A stretch of 56,681 bases of DNA from Anaerobutyricum faecale (lineage in GTDB: Bacteria; Bacillota; Clostridia; Lachnospirales; Lachnospiraceae), in the NCBI GenBank assembly GCA_019119645.1, contig DWWR01000071.1:1-56681 (forward strand), given 5' to 3'. Positions 1-9,900 of this stretch are shown here, piece by piece. The notes below the pieces were generated by a model. The model worked only from the letters and a program-made list of their open reading frames with translations, did no database searches and had not been told where the DNA came from. The position numbers were made by a program, and so were the translations under genes. Position 1 is the stretch's first letter. Every line of letters begins with the position of its first letter.

Positions 1-702
1 GCTCACAGTCGTCGTCAAACCATATCAATACCTCGTCTTCTCCAAATGCAGTCTGCGTGCATAGAGATTTACAAAGAATCCTGGCTACCCTGGCGAAACA
101 ACAGATTGTGGCAGTTTTTGACTATTAAACGGTCCATCAATTATAGCAAAAATACCTGATTCAAACCGACAGGAAAGCTACCTGTGCGGCTTGCTCTGCA
201 GGTTCATGCATGCCAGACAGATACGACTGTAAATTTGGGTATCCGCTATTCGTCTGCAGCCATAGCCTGGGGATTTGTCAACGTAGCACAGGATTTTTGT
301 AAAGGTGAAACAAAGGTTTCTCAACAGGCAGATGACGTTTTGGACACATACGGCTTTCGACCGCGAGCTGTGAGGGAGGACTGATGTAGTCATTTTACAA
401 GGATATCCCTGGTCAGTCCGACTGAGGGTCGAGTCGGGCGAATCCGTATGTGCCATACGTCATTGTCTGTTTGATCGGGTAGCTGTTACCACCTTTACAA
501 ATCCCAATTTATCACTTCTATTGTAACACACCCACGGTAATTTGACATTTTCTTTGGTTGATAATACACTATATCTACATGTGAATAATCTGTTTTCTCA
601 TGGCAAAAAGATTTCTTTCTTTAATGAGAAAATTTGGCGAAAAAAACAGCAAAAACATACTTGACAATTGAATGTTTGTTCAACTATAATGTGCTTAGTT
701 GA
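1..702. other. Left-edge stretch without a recognisable gene
   Basis: I see no gene here that I can support. An open frame from base 3 to about 128 on the + strand ends in residues VAVFDY and could be the tail of a gene cut by the window edge, but I do not recognise it. Short open frames on both strands between 178 and 456 have no Shine-Dalgarno site and no family signature. A small perfect hairpin (CGTATG/CATACG) lies at 445-459. From about 500 the sequence becomes AT-rich and leads into the arsR promoter. Confidence 0.4.
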
Positions 703-714
703 ATGAATGTTCAA
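661..714 (+). promoter_or_regulatory. Sigma-A promoter with two ArsR-type operator boxes
   Basis: TTGACA (661-666) and TATAAT (685-690) are separated by 18 bases, a near-consensus vegetative promoter. An imperfect palindrome, TTGAATGTTTGTTCAA (667-682), fills the spacer. A second, TTGAATGAATGTTCAA (699-714), lies just downstream of the -10. Both resemble the TGAACA/TGTTCA-type sites of SmtB/CzrA repressors. The placement predicts that bound repressor blocks polymerase and is released by metal; this is inference. Confidence 0.85.
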
Positions 715-750
715 TTGAATTTACATTCATTTGACGATAGGGAGGTAGTT

Positions 751-1110
751 ATGGCAACGAAAAAAAGTGACAGCACAGCGTTGTTTCCTGAGAGTATCGA
801 GCAGGTACAGAAAAGTATGCCGGACGATGCGGATATTGAAAAGGTGGTTTCTTTTTATAAGGTTCTCGCCGATAAGACGCGGCTCCGGATTCTGTACGCC
901 ATCAAAGAACAGGAAATGTGTGCGGGAGATATCGCAGTATTGCTTGACATGACAAAATCTGCCGTATCCCATCAGCTGGCAGTGATGCGCAACATGCATC
1001 AGATTAAGTCCAGACGGGATGGGAAAAATGTTTTTTATTCATTAGATGATGAACATATTGTGGATATTCTGGAAGAGGCCATGGTGCATATGGTGCATAC
1101 GGAACAATAA
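751..1110 (+). CDS. ArsR/SmtB-family metal-responsive repressor
   Basis: A 119-residue winged-helix repressor expected to shut off the ATPase gene behind it until Zn(II) or a similar ion binds. The start at 751 is chosen because GGGAGG lies directly upstream; an in-frame ATG at 703 would sit inside the operator region. The recognition helix region is around residues 58-80 (DMTKSAVSHQLAVMR). Near the C-terminus D100-x-H102, then H113-x2-H116, reproduces the spacing of the alpha-5 zinc site of SmtB/CzrA (D-x-H-x10-H-x2-H/E), which favours Zn sensing. The Cys-rich N-terminal site typical of CadC is absent. The two operator boxes upstream imply autoregulation. The ion sensed is inferred. Confidence 0.92.
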   Translation: MATKKSDSTALFPESIEQVQKSMPDDADIEKVVSFYKVLADKTRLRILYAIKEQEMCAGDIAVLLDMTKSAVSHQLAVMRNMHQIKSRRDGKNVFYSLDDEHIVDILEEAMVHMVHTEQ

Positions 1111-1260
1111 ACTGTCTTTTATGGCGTAACCGGCCGGTATGCCCTTCAGGCAGAGCGTTTTCAATCACTACCATTTCCTTCTCCAGCTTGGACAAATGGG
1201 AATCATGACAGTGTATAAAATATGGAGAATTGATGAACATTTAAGAGGGGAATCTAAAAT

Positions 1261-4197
1261 ATGAAGAGGAAAGTTTATATTCTGGAGGGGCTTGACTGTG
1301 CCAACTGCGCTGCCAAGATCGAGAATAAATTAAGCAAGATGCCCGGTCTTTCTGACGTTTCGGTCACCTATGCGACGAAACAGCTTCGTTTTTCCGCGGA
1401 GGATCCGGATGCACTTCTTCCACAGATTCGGGAAGTGGTGAAATCCATGGAGCCGGATGTGGAAGTGGCAGAGCGGACCCGGGGTGGAAAACGGACGCAG
1501 GCCCATGCACATAGCCATCATGATCATGAACACCATGATCATGACCATCACCATGAGTATGGCGAGAGCTGTGGATGTGGCCACGATCACGAGCATCACC
1601 ATGAGCATCATCATGATCACAGGGAAGGTCCGCATGCCACCCGCTCCCACACACATTTCGTGGAAGAGTTCCACCATGTGGAGGGACATCCGGAGGATTG
1701 TGACTGTGAATTGTGTCATTCCTTTGTGGAGTACTGTGATGTGTGCGGGGAGAGTCTGGCGAAATGTACCTGCCATATGCCGGATGAGGATCTGGAGAAG
1801 AGGGTCTACATCCTGGAAGGCATTGACTGTGCCAACTGTGCGGCGAAGATTGAGGCAAAGATCCGGCAGATGCCGGAGGTAGGCTTTGCATCCGTGGCCT
1901 TTGCCACCAAACAGCTGCGGGTGTCCGCCAATGATCAGGATGAGCTGCTACCAAAGATGCAGGCGGTGGTGGATTCCATTGAAGATGGAGTTACTATTGT
2001 TCCGAGAAAAAGGAAGAAGATTTCTTCTGTGTCCGACACGAAGCTTTATATTCTGGAGGGCATTGACTGCGCCAACTGCGCCGCAAAGATTGAGGCAAAA
2101 CTGAAAACGATGGATAAAGTGGATGATGTGACCATCACATTTGCCACAAAACAGATGAAGCTGTCGGCAAAGAATCCGGACGCATTGATTCCGGATATTC
2201 AGGCGGTGATTGATTCCATGGAAGACGGTGTTACCGTGGTTCCGAAGGAACGGACAGTGTCTGCGGCGGCCGGGGAAAAGAAAGAACCATTCTGGAAGAA
2301 TCCACTGTTTTCCATCGGCGTCGGCGCGGTGCTGTTTGTGGCCGGCGAGATCCTGGAACATATGGGAGCCGGGCAGATTCCGCTGCTTGTGTTATTCCTG
2401 ATTGCATACCTGATTCTCGGAGGAAAGGTACTGATGACTGCCGGCAAAAACATTGCCAAAGGGCAGGTCTTTGACGAGAATTTTCTGATGAGTATCGCCA
2501 CCATCGGCGCCTTTTTGATTCAGGAGTTTCCGGAGGCCGTGGGCGTTATGCTGTTCTACCGTATCGGAGAATATTTCGAGGAGAGAGCGACAGAACAGAG
2601 CCGTTCACAGATCATGGAGGCCGTTGACCTGCGGCCGGAAGTGGTAAATCTTGTGGTTGGCGAGGATATTCGTGTCATTGATGCGGAAGAAGCAAATGTG
2701 GGAGATATCGTCCTGGTACGTCCGGGCGACCGGATTCCGCTGGACGGTGTGATCATTGATGGTGAGAGTCGCATTGATACTTCCCCGGTGACCGGAGAGC
2801 CGGTTCCGGTGATGGCAAGGGTTGGCGACGGCGTGGTGTCCGGCTGCGTGAACACCTCGGGACAGCTGAAAGTCCGCGTGGAGAAGATTCTTGAGGAGTC
2901 CATGGTCACAAGGATTCTTGATTCCGTGGAAAATGCAGCGGCCAGCAAGCCGAATATTGATAAATTTATCACCCGCTTTGCCCGGGTATACACACCGTTT
3001 GTGGTATTTTTCGCACTGTTTGTGGCTCTGGTGCTGCCGTTCCTTCTGCCGGAATCCATGAACTGGCATCTGTTTGTGGACCCGTCCTATGCAGGAGAGG
3101 TATCCAGGGTGTACGGCGTCAGCGGAACGGCGTCTGTCTATGCGGCCCTTACGTTCCTGGTCATCAGCTGTCCGTGTGCACTGGTGCTGTCTGTGCCGCT
3201 GGCGTTTTTCTCCGGTATCGGAGCGGCGTCCAGGCGTGGAATCCTTTTCAAGGGCGGCATTGCCATTGAAGCACTGAAGAAAGTCAAGGCCATCGTCATG
3301 GATAAGACGGGAACCATCACCAAAGGGAACTTCGTGGTACAGTCCGCCAATCCGGTGGCCGGCACAGTAAGTGACGATGAACTGCTGGCAATAAGCGCCA
3401 GCTGCGAGCTGTCATCCACCCATCCGATCGGAAACAGCATTGTGGAGGCGGCAGAGCAGAAAGGTCTCGATATCGAGCGGCCTTCCAGCGTGGAAGAAAT
3501 CGCCGGACACGGTATCCGCGCGACTATCAGCCGGGGTGAGGTATTATGCGGCAACCGCAAGCTCATGGACGCCAGTCATGTGGACATGGGCGCATACCGG
3601 AAAGAAGATTTCGGCACGGAAGTACTGGTGGCTCTTAATGGTACATTTATCGGTAATATCGTTATTTCCGATACCATCAAAGAAGACGCGCCGGCCGCCA
3701 TCACAGCGGTCAAAAAGCTGGGCATCCGCACCGTCATGCTGACGGGAGACGCCCAGGAAAGCGCCGAAAAGGTGGCAAAAGATACCGGTATCGACGAAGT
3801 ACATGCGAAACTTCTGCCGCAGGATAAACTTTCTGAGCTGCAGAAAGTACGTGAGCAGCATGGAGCAGTCATGTTTGTGGGCGATGGTATCAACGATGCG
3901 CCTGTACTGGCCGGCGCCGATGTGGGGGCCGCCATGGGAAGCGGTGCCGACGCGGCCATCGAGGCGGCGGATGTGGTATTCATGAATTCAGAGATGAACG
4001 CCATTCCGGAAGCTTTGCGCATTGCTAAGATGACCAACCGTATTTCCTGGCAGAATGTGGTATTTGCTCTGGCCATCAAGATCATCGTCATGATCATGGG
4101 GCTGTTCGGTTTTGCCAACATGTGGATTGCCGTGTTTGCTGACACAGGAGTATCCGTCATCTGCCTGTTGAACTCCATCCGGATTCTCAGAAAATGA
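1261..4197 (+). CDS. cadA: Zn/Cd/Pb-type P1B ATPase with three HMA domains
   Basis: A 978-residue heavy-metal exporting P-type ATPase. Three N-terminal HMA domains each carry a DCANC motif (Cys pairs 13/16, 190/193 and 270/273). A long His-rich stretch (about residues 80-135) and a Cys-rich stretch (about 148-173) lie between the first two. The catalytic core has TGEP (511-514), the transmembrane CPC metal site (637-639), DKTGT with the phosphorylated Asp681, HP (721-722) and GDGINDAP (from 874). The order and the CPC site fit the ZntA/CadA group that exports Zn, Cd or Pb from the cytosol. One HMA domain is commoner, so three plus a His-rich loop is large. It follows the SmtB-type repressor by 150 bases and ends at a strong terminator, so the pair forms a two-gene operon. 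The gene name is by family; the metal is inferred. Confidence 0.93.
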   Translation: MKRKVYILEGLDCANCAAKIENKLSKMPGLSDVSVTYATKQLRFSAEDPDALLPQIREVVKSMEPDVEVAERTRGGKRTQAHAHSHHDHEHHDHDHHHEYGESCGCGHDHEHHHEHHHDHREGPHATRSHTHFVEEFHHVEGHPEDCDCELCHSFVEYCDVCGESLAKCTCHMPDEDLEKRVYILEGIDCANCAAKIEAKIRQMPEVGFASVAFATKQLRVSANDQDELLPKMQAVVDSIEDGVTIVPRKRKKISSVSDTKLYILEGIDCANCAAKIEAKLKTMDKVDDVTITFATKQMKLSAKNPDALIPDIQAVIDSMEDGVTVVPKERTVSAAAGEKKEPFWKNPLFSIGVGAVLFVAGEILEHMGAGQIPLLVLFLIAYLILGGKVLMTAGKNIAKGQVFDENFLMSIATIGAFLIQEFPEAVGVMLFYRIGEYFEERATEQSRSQIMEAVDLRPEVVNLVVGEDIRVIDAEEANVGDIVLVRPGDRIPLDGVIIDGESRIDTSPVTGEPVPVMARVGDGVVSGCVNTSGQLKVRVEKILEESMVTRILDSVENAAASKPNIDKFITRFARVYTPFVVFFALFVALVLPFLLPESMNWHLFVDPSYAGEVSRVYGVSGTASVYAALTFLVISCPCALVLSVPLAFFSGIGAASRRGILFKGGIAIEALKKVKAIVMDKTGTITKGNFVVQSANPVAGTVSDDELLAISASCELSSTHPIGNSIVEAAEQKGLDIERPSSVEEIAGHGIRATISRGEVLCGNRKLMDASHVDMGAYRKEDFGTEVLVALNGTFIGNIVISDTIKEDAPAAITAVKKLGIRTVMLTGDAQESAEKVAKDTGIDEVHAKLLPQDKLSELQKVREQHGAVMFVGDGINDAPVLAGADVGAAMGSGADAAIEAADVVFMNSEMNAIPEALRIAKMTNRISWQNVVFALAIKIIVMIMGLFGFANMWIAVFADTGVSVICLLNSIRILRK

Positions 4198-4248
4198 GAA
4201 CAGGGTGATCAAAGTAACTGAAAATAGAAATCGTATCCAAAATCAAGG

Positions 4249-4293
4249 ACGCGCTGTATATGGAAAATGTATCCGTATGCGGCGCGTTTTTTC
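4249..4293 (+). terminator. Intrinsic terminator after the metal ATPase
   Basis: A 15-base stem (4249-4263 with 4273-4287) pairs fully if three G-U pairs are allowed. The loop is 9 bases and the stem is followed by a run of six T from 4287 (TTTTTTCT). It closes the arsR-ATPase operon. Confidence 0.9.
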
Positions 4294-4444
4294 TATAATA
4301 TAAGAAATTTTGAATTACATTTCCTGAAAAATGTACACCGTTAATACTAAAAAGAAATTAATTGATTTTTGATAGCTGAATCAAATTTCGATGTCTAGCG
4401 TTAATTTGTAAAAATTAAAAACATGCCACAAACATTGCCACAGA

Positions 4445-4474
4445 TTGACTGTAAGAAAATATATATTGTAAAAT
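4445..4474 (+). promoter_or_regulatory. Possible promoter for the HTH regulator gene
   Basis: TTGACT (4445-4450) and TAAAAT (4469-4474) are 18 bases apart, about 40 bases before the ATG at 4515. The rest of the gap from the terminator at 4293 is AT-rich with nothing else I recognise. This is a by-eye call. Confidence 0.4.
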
Positions 4475-4514
4475 GAATAATAGAATGAAAAAACTCTGAA
4501 AGAACGGTGAACAC

Positions 4515-5968
4515 ATGTCTATTTTGTCGGAAAAACTGAAATATTTTCTGAGTCAGAAAGGTCATACCATGGCGGAGCTGTCCGGGCGCAGCGGCATCGA
4601 GCGTTCCACCCTGTATCAGTATCTGAAGGGCAGCCGCCCGCTGAAGAATCGCCGGCAGCTGGAAATGCTCATGTCGGAATTGCAGCTGACGCCGGAGGAG
4701 AGAATGGAAGTGCTGGAAGCATACGAGATCACGCAGGTGGGACTGGTGCAGTATAATCGCCGCTGCAAAGTCAGAGAGATTCTGAATTCACTCCTGATCA
4801 TAGAGGACAAAGAGTCGGTAGCGCCGAAACTGGAGCAGGAAATGTATCTGCGGACCACGGAAGGCCAGCAGTTGATGGAAGGCGAGCTGGAAATCAACCG
4901 TCTTGTGAACAATGTCTCATCTACGAGACGATGGTCCAGGGCGGAGAAATTCGGCTTCTGACGCAGCCAGACAATGATCTGCTGATGGAGTCGCTTCTCC
5001 TTTTGTGCGATGACAATGTACAGACCCGGGTAACCCAGATCATCTGCCTGGAAGTCAACGGCGGGAGAGATGGCTGCCGCAACCTGGAAAATATCCGGCG
5101 GATTCTTCGCTACGGCATCGGCATCCGCCGCTATGAACCCAGATATTATTATGGCAGTCCCACAGAACATTATGGCATCATGAATGTGATGCCTTACCTG
5201 GTGGTGACCGACCGTTATGCGGTGCAGATTTCGTCAGACTGGAAGGCGGCGATTCTTCACAGCAACGCGGAAGTGGTTGCGTATTTTGACCATTTTTTTG
5301 AAAAAATGCGCCGGCAGAGCCATACTTTGATGGTCGCCGTGGATGGTTTCGGCGGCAATCAGGCCAAATGGGGCCAGGATTATCTGCGGGGAACCACATT
5401 TTCCAGCACCATGGAAATCTGTTCCGGTCTTTGCAGCGTGCAGTTCTGGGACAAACATCTAATTGGAAAATATATAAACCGTAAAATTCCGGACTGTGCA
5501 TCGGTTATTAAGAATTACACGGCTTATACTGCTGCGCTTTATCGGGCAAAAAAGCATGGTCAGGTTACTGTTCTGATGAATGCTTCTTTTGTGGAAGCAT
5601 TCATCAGGGATGGCATTTTACGGGAATATCCATCCGTATTTTTTAATGGGGCCATATCAATATCGGACCGTCGGATATTGATAGGACGAATCTTAAAAGC
5701 TGTAGATGAAGGCTGGTATCATATTCGTCTGCTTCCCGCAGAGAATTTCCCGTTGAGTTATCACTGGGAGATACTCATCAGCCGGGGAGAAAACATGTTA
5801 TTCCAATATGCCCATAAGAACCAGTTTAAAATTTTTCAATTTCAGGAGGCGGACATACTGGAAGCGTTCTATGATTACCTGGAAAATATTTCTGCCGGAG
5901 AAGATGTGCTGGGAGACGCACAATCGGCAGAGCAGCTGCGAGAGTGGATGGGAAAATATCTGGGGTGA
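4515..5968 (+). pseudogene. XRE-type HTH regulator gene split by a frameshift
   Basis: The first frame (4515-4961) begins with an XRE-like helix-turn-helix: HTMAELSGRSGIERSTLYQY at residues 17-36, then a basic KGSRPLKNRR segment. It ends out of frame at 4961. A second frame runs on to 5968 and encodes a large domain I do not recognise (WHxGG-less, no obvious enzyme motif). Around 4911-4925, reading AAT-GTC and then skipping two bases to ATC-TAC-GAG joins the two smoothly, so the intact protein was probably about 484 residues. The ATG at 4931 has no Shine-Dalgarno site, so independent translation of the second part is unlikely. A sequencing error remains possible. The gene sits directly before the surface-protein genes, so a regulatory link is plausible but unproven. 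Confidence 0.7.
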
Positions 5969-6041
5969 GGGAGTATTTTAGAGAAAAATCAATCAGATAG
6001 CGAGAAATGTGGGAACAAGTTTTTGAAAGGGAAAACAGTGT

Positions 6042-6838
6042 ATGAAAGAAAAACTGAGAAATAGTATATTTTGTCTGACTTTAATTGTGACGGTAGGATT
6101 ATTTTTAGGAGAAAGTAAAGTATACGCTGTAGAAGTGGGATCTGACACGGATAAGTATGATGGAGAATGGGGATATCGCTTTCTTGATGATGGTACTGTA
6201 AGCATTTCAGAATATTTGGGAGAAGGAGGTAATATAACGATTCCAACTGAATTAGGAGGATATCCGGTTTCGGAGATTGGCCGTTATCCCCGGTCCAATG
6301 CGAGTGCATTTGATAAAAAGCTTGATACATTGACGGAAGTTACAATTCCAGGAAGTGTAAAAAAGATAGATTATGCATTTGGGGGCAGTAGCAATTTAAA
6401 AAAAGTAACGATTGAAGATGGTGTGGAATCAATTAATTCAGCTTTTCAAAATTGTGATAGTTTGGAATACGTAGAGGTGGTTCCACGCAGACTGCGCCGG
6501 CGGCCAACGCTTCCGGCAGCACGCTGCCATCGGTTGGCACAACTCTGACAGCCGGCAATGACGCCTTTAGAAATTGTACGACCCTTAAAAAAGTTGTCAT
6601 ACCGGCGAAAGTAAAACAGATCGGTAAAAAAGCTTTTTATAACTGTAAGAAACTGCAGTTTCTTACAATCAAAGCGAAAAAACTGACAGCAAAGACCGTG
6701 GGAGCCAAAGCATTTACCGGAGCGGGAAGCAGTAATTACGCTAAACTAAAAGTGAAAGTGCCGAAGAAAAAATATGCGGCTTATGTAAAAATGTTAAAAA
6801 AGAAAGGCTTGTCGGCCAGGGCGAAGGTAAGCAGATGA
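6042..6838 (+). pseudogene. Broken BspA-like leucine-rich surface protein gene
   Basis: Translation from 6042 gives a signal peptide (hydrophobic stretch ending near VYAVE) and a start of leucine-rich repeats (EVTIPGSVKKIDYAF, KKVTIEDGVESINSAF). It then runs off frame near 6478 and stops at 6548. In the frame beginning at 6476 the coding continues to a stop at 6836-6838: a Gly/Ser/Thr/Ala linker, then further LRR units (DAFRNCTTLKKVVIPAKVKQ) and the lysine-rich tail VPKKKYAAYVKMLKKKG typical of these proteins. A single lost base around 6475-6482 would explain the break. Base composition also changes there, from AT-rich to GC-rich, which suggests a junction between two different genes. I read it as a decayed or chimeric extracellular protein. 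Confidence 0.7.
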
Positions 6839-6914
6839 TGCAGATAGATGAAATTTCATTTATGTAACAGAGCTGGACAGTGCAACAAAATAATTACAAG
6901 GAGGGAGAGGGTTT

Positions 6915-9900
6915 ATGAAAAAATATATAAAACAGAAGATGGAAAAGGTAGCAATATTTGTCTGCTTCATGTGTTTTGCTATACTGCTTTTTGGCATATC
7001 TGCTCATGCGAATGATATCCCAAATAAAAATATTATCAAAAAAGAATTCTTTGAAAAAACAGAATTGGACCTAAATACTGTAGCAACTTCATCTGCTGTT
7101 GGAGATGTCATTAGATCTGGAAAGTGCGGAGAGGATTTAACTTGGGTATTGACCAAATACGGCACTGTATATACTACTTCAACTCATGATACATATAAAC
7201 TTGAAATTTTTGGGACGGGTGACATGGATGATTATACATTTGATAATCTTGCTCCATGGTACGTATATGCAGATTATATAGTTTATCTATCAATTGAGAA
7301 TGGCGTGACACATATTGGAAACTGGGCTTTTTATAACTGTAATCTTTCTAATGTATTGACCATTCCCAGCAGTGTACTCAGCATAGGATCAAATACATTT
7401 CAATCTTCTGATTGCAGCTATGTATATGTGAAAAATGGTGTCACTAATATAGGTTCCGAGGCTTTTGCCAGTTCTGCTTTAAAAAAAGTATATTTGCCTC
7501 AAAGTTTAACATATATTGGGGAAGCGGCATTTTTATGCGGTAGACTAAATAATATATATTATGCCGGCAGTCAGGAAGAGTGGAACAATATTACAATTGA
7601 GAATCAATACACAAAAGAGTACGGGAGTAATTTTTATTATGCAACAAAACAGTACAATTATATATATGAAGTTTTGGAAAAAGAAATAACGCTGACTGAT
7701 GATTTCTCTGGATATATCAATGAAGAAATCTGTGTCAGTGCGAAAATTGTTTCTTCGGGTTTTGTTCCGAATAGTAATAACATTTCATGGACGCTGGTAA
7801 ATGATTCAGGAGATGAATTTAACGTTGAATGGGGAAATGTCTCTGTTATGACCGTTACGGAGGGAACTTATATTGTTTCTGCTCCGGCCACAGTTGATAC
7901 AGCAGGGACATATACAGTGACTATTACTACATTAGATGGATCAAGCGCTTCCGGTGAACTATCGGTGGCCGACAAAACTATGATTTCCATCGAAGACCAA
8001 TCTGGAATTGCCAAAGAGGAAATTAGTATTGGGGCGGAACTTATCACAGTCACGGATTTTGTGCCTACAAACAATAATATTACTTGGTCACTGATGGATG
8101 AATCAGGGGAAGAAGTTAATGCTGATTGGGGGAAAATATCTGTTTTAACGATAGATGAAGGCAGTTATATTATGTCATGTACAGTAACAGTTGATCTGCC
8201 GGGAACCTATACGTTGACAGTCACTACAGATGATGGGATAGCTGCATCGGCGCTTCTTCGTGTAAGACCAGGTGAGATCAAAGGTTTTACAGCAGAAAGT
8301 CATGTCGGTTTTGTGCGGTTGAAATGGGATACCATGGATAATGTGGACGGTTATTCAGTTTCTTGGAAACGGGATGGCGATGACACGGAACAAAATGTTA
8401 TAGTGACAGACTCTGGTAATGGGCAGAAGGATATTAAAGATCTTGAAAGAGGAAAATCTTATACATTTACAATCTGTGCGGTGAAAACAGTAAAGGCAGA
8501 TTCTGTTCTAGACACAGAGTTTTTGTTTGGTGAAAAGAAAGAGATTAATAAAACTGTATTGAACCTTCCGTTTGTCACAGATTGCTGGGGATTTCAAAAT
8601 CCGAAACTGATTTTTACCATATCAAAATCATATTTTGAAAAATTTGTTGATAAATCCCAGGCGAAAGAATTTGCAGATAATAAGGGCTTTAATGGAAGAA
8701 ACGGAGTATGTTATGGAATGTCTTTGTCTTCCGGAGAGAGCTGGGTAGACGCATCCCCTTCGTTAAATGCACCTGGTGTTTCTTCACTTTATGATTATAA
8801 AAGTTGGAGTTCTGCAAGAGGTATGGCTCAGGAAGCAATAAAATATGCACATGCCAGTCAGGTATTATGTAATGAATCAGGTTTTAGAATCAGTGATATT
8901 AGTTTGATAAAAATGGCAATTTTGGATTATTTGTATAACGGTGATGAACCAGCAGTTCTGGTTATTGCAACAAATACCAATCTTGATGGCTCCCACGCTG
9001 TTTTGGCATTGGATTGGATTGAAGAAGCGGATGGTACCGTGCGTATTCCTGTCTACGATCCGAATTTTCCAGGGGAAAGCCGGGAAATTATTTTAAGCGG
9101 TGAGAATTACTCTCTTTGGAAATATTATGGGGATTACGAAGGAAAAACGGGAGAGTATACGGAAAATGGTATAGAAAATAGTACATTTCGATTAAAATCC
9201 TTTGATTCGTCCGTTCATCAAAAGGTATTGTTGTATGTAAAATATAAAATAGATCTTTTTAATACTTGTGATATGTCAGACTTGAAATTGGACAGGATTG
9301 TTACGGCAAGTGATACATCTGCAATGGATGAAGCAACGGAAGATCAATTTTATTGGGTAGAGAAACAAGATTCCTACACCATCAATGATATTCCGGGCGG
9401 TTCAGAAATCAGATTTGCGGATGGAAATCATTCTATTTATGTTACCGCTTCCGAAGATAGTTCTTTGACTGCAAAGATTGGTGATGATTCCAATTCTGTT
9501 GTCAAATTGTCTGCTGTTTCCGGTACGGAAGTTGAAATCACGTTCAATACCTACAGCGACGACGGAGATACGATGAAAACGACGACTATATCGGGAATTA
9601 CGGGAACTTCCGGCACTGTTTCGATGGAAAGCACAGATGAAGGAATAAATATTTGCGGACTTACAGATATCGCAGTCAACAGCTGTGATTTTGCAGAAAA
9701 TGAAGATGATGAATATAGTTTGGAGTCAGAATCCATTCGAGAGCTCGAAACGGAAGGTTTGGATGCGGAGAAAGAATATATCCTTACCCGGACAGAAGAC
9801 GGGACAGAAGCCTTATTGGAGCTTGATACGAAAATGGTGGTTGCAGTTATGGAAAAACATGTACATGCCTGGGATTCTGGACAGATAACAAAAGAAGCTA

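Noticed and set aside
178..456. Open frames on both strands in the left-edge region
   Set aside because: No ribosome-binding site, no family signature, and they overlap each other on opposite strands.
1330..1954. Long minus-strand frames across the His-rich part of the metal ATPase
   Set aside because: They arise from the CAT-rich codons of the real gene on the plus strand.
4905..4935. Programmed ribosomal frameshift in the HTH gene
   Set aside because: No slippery heptamer, no downstream stimulatory structure that I can see; mutation or sequencing error is simpler.
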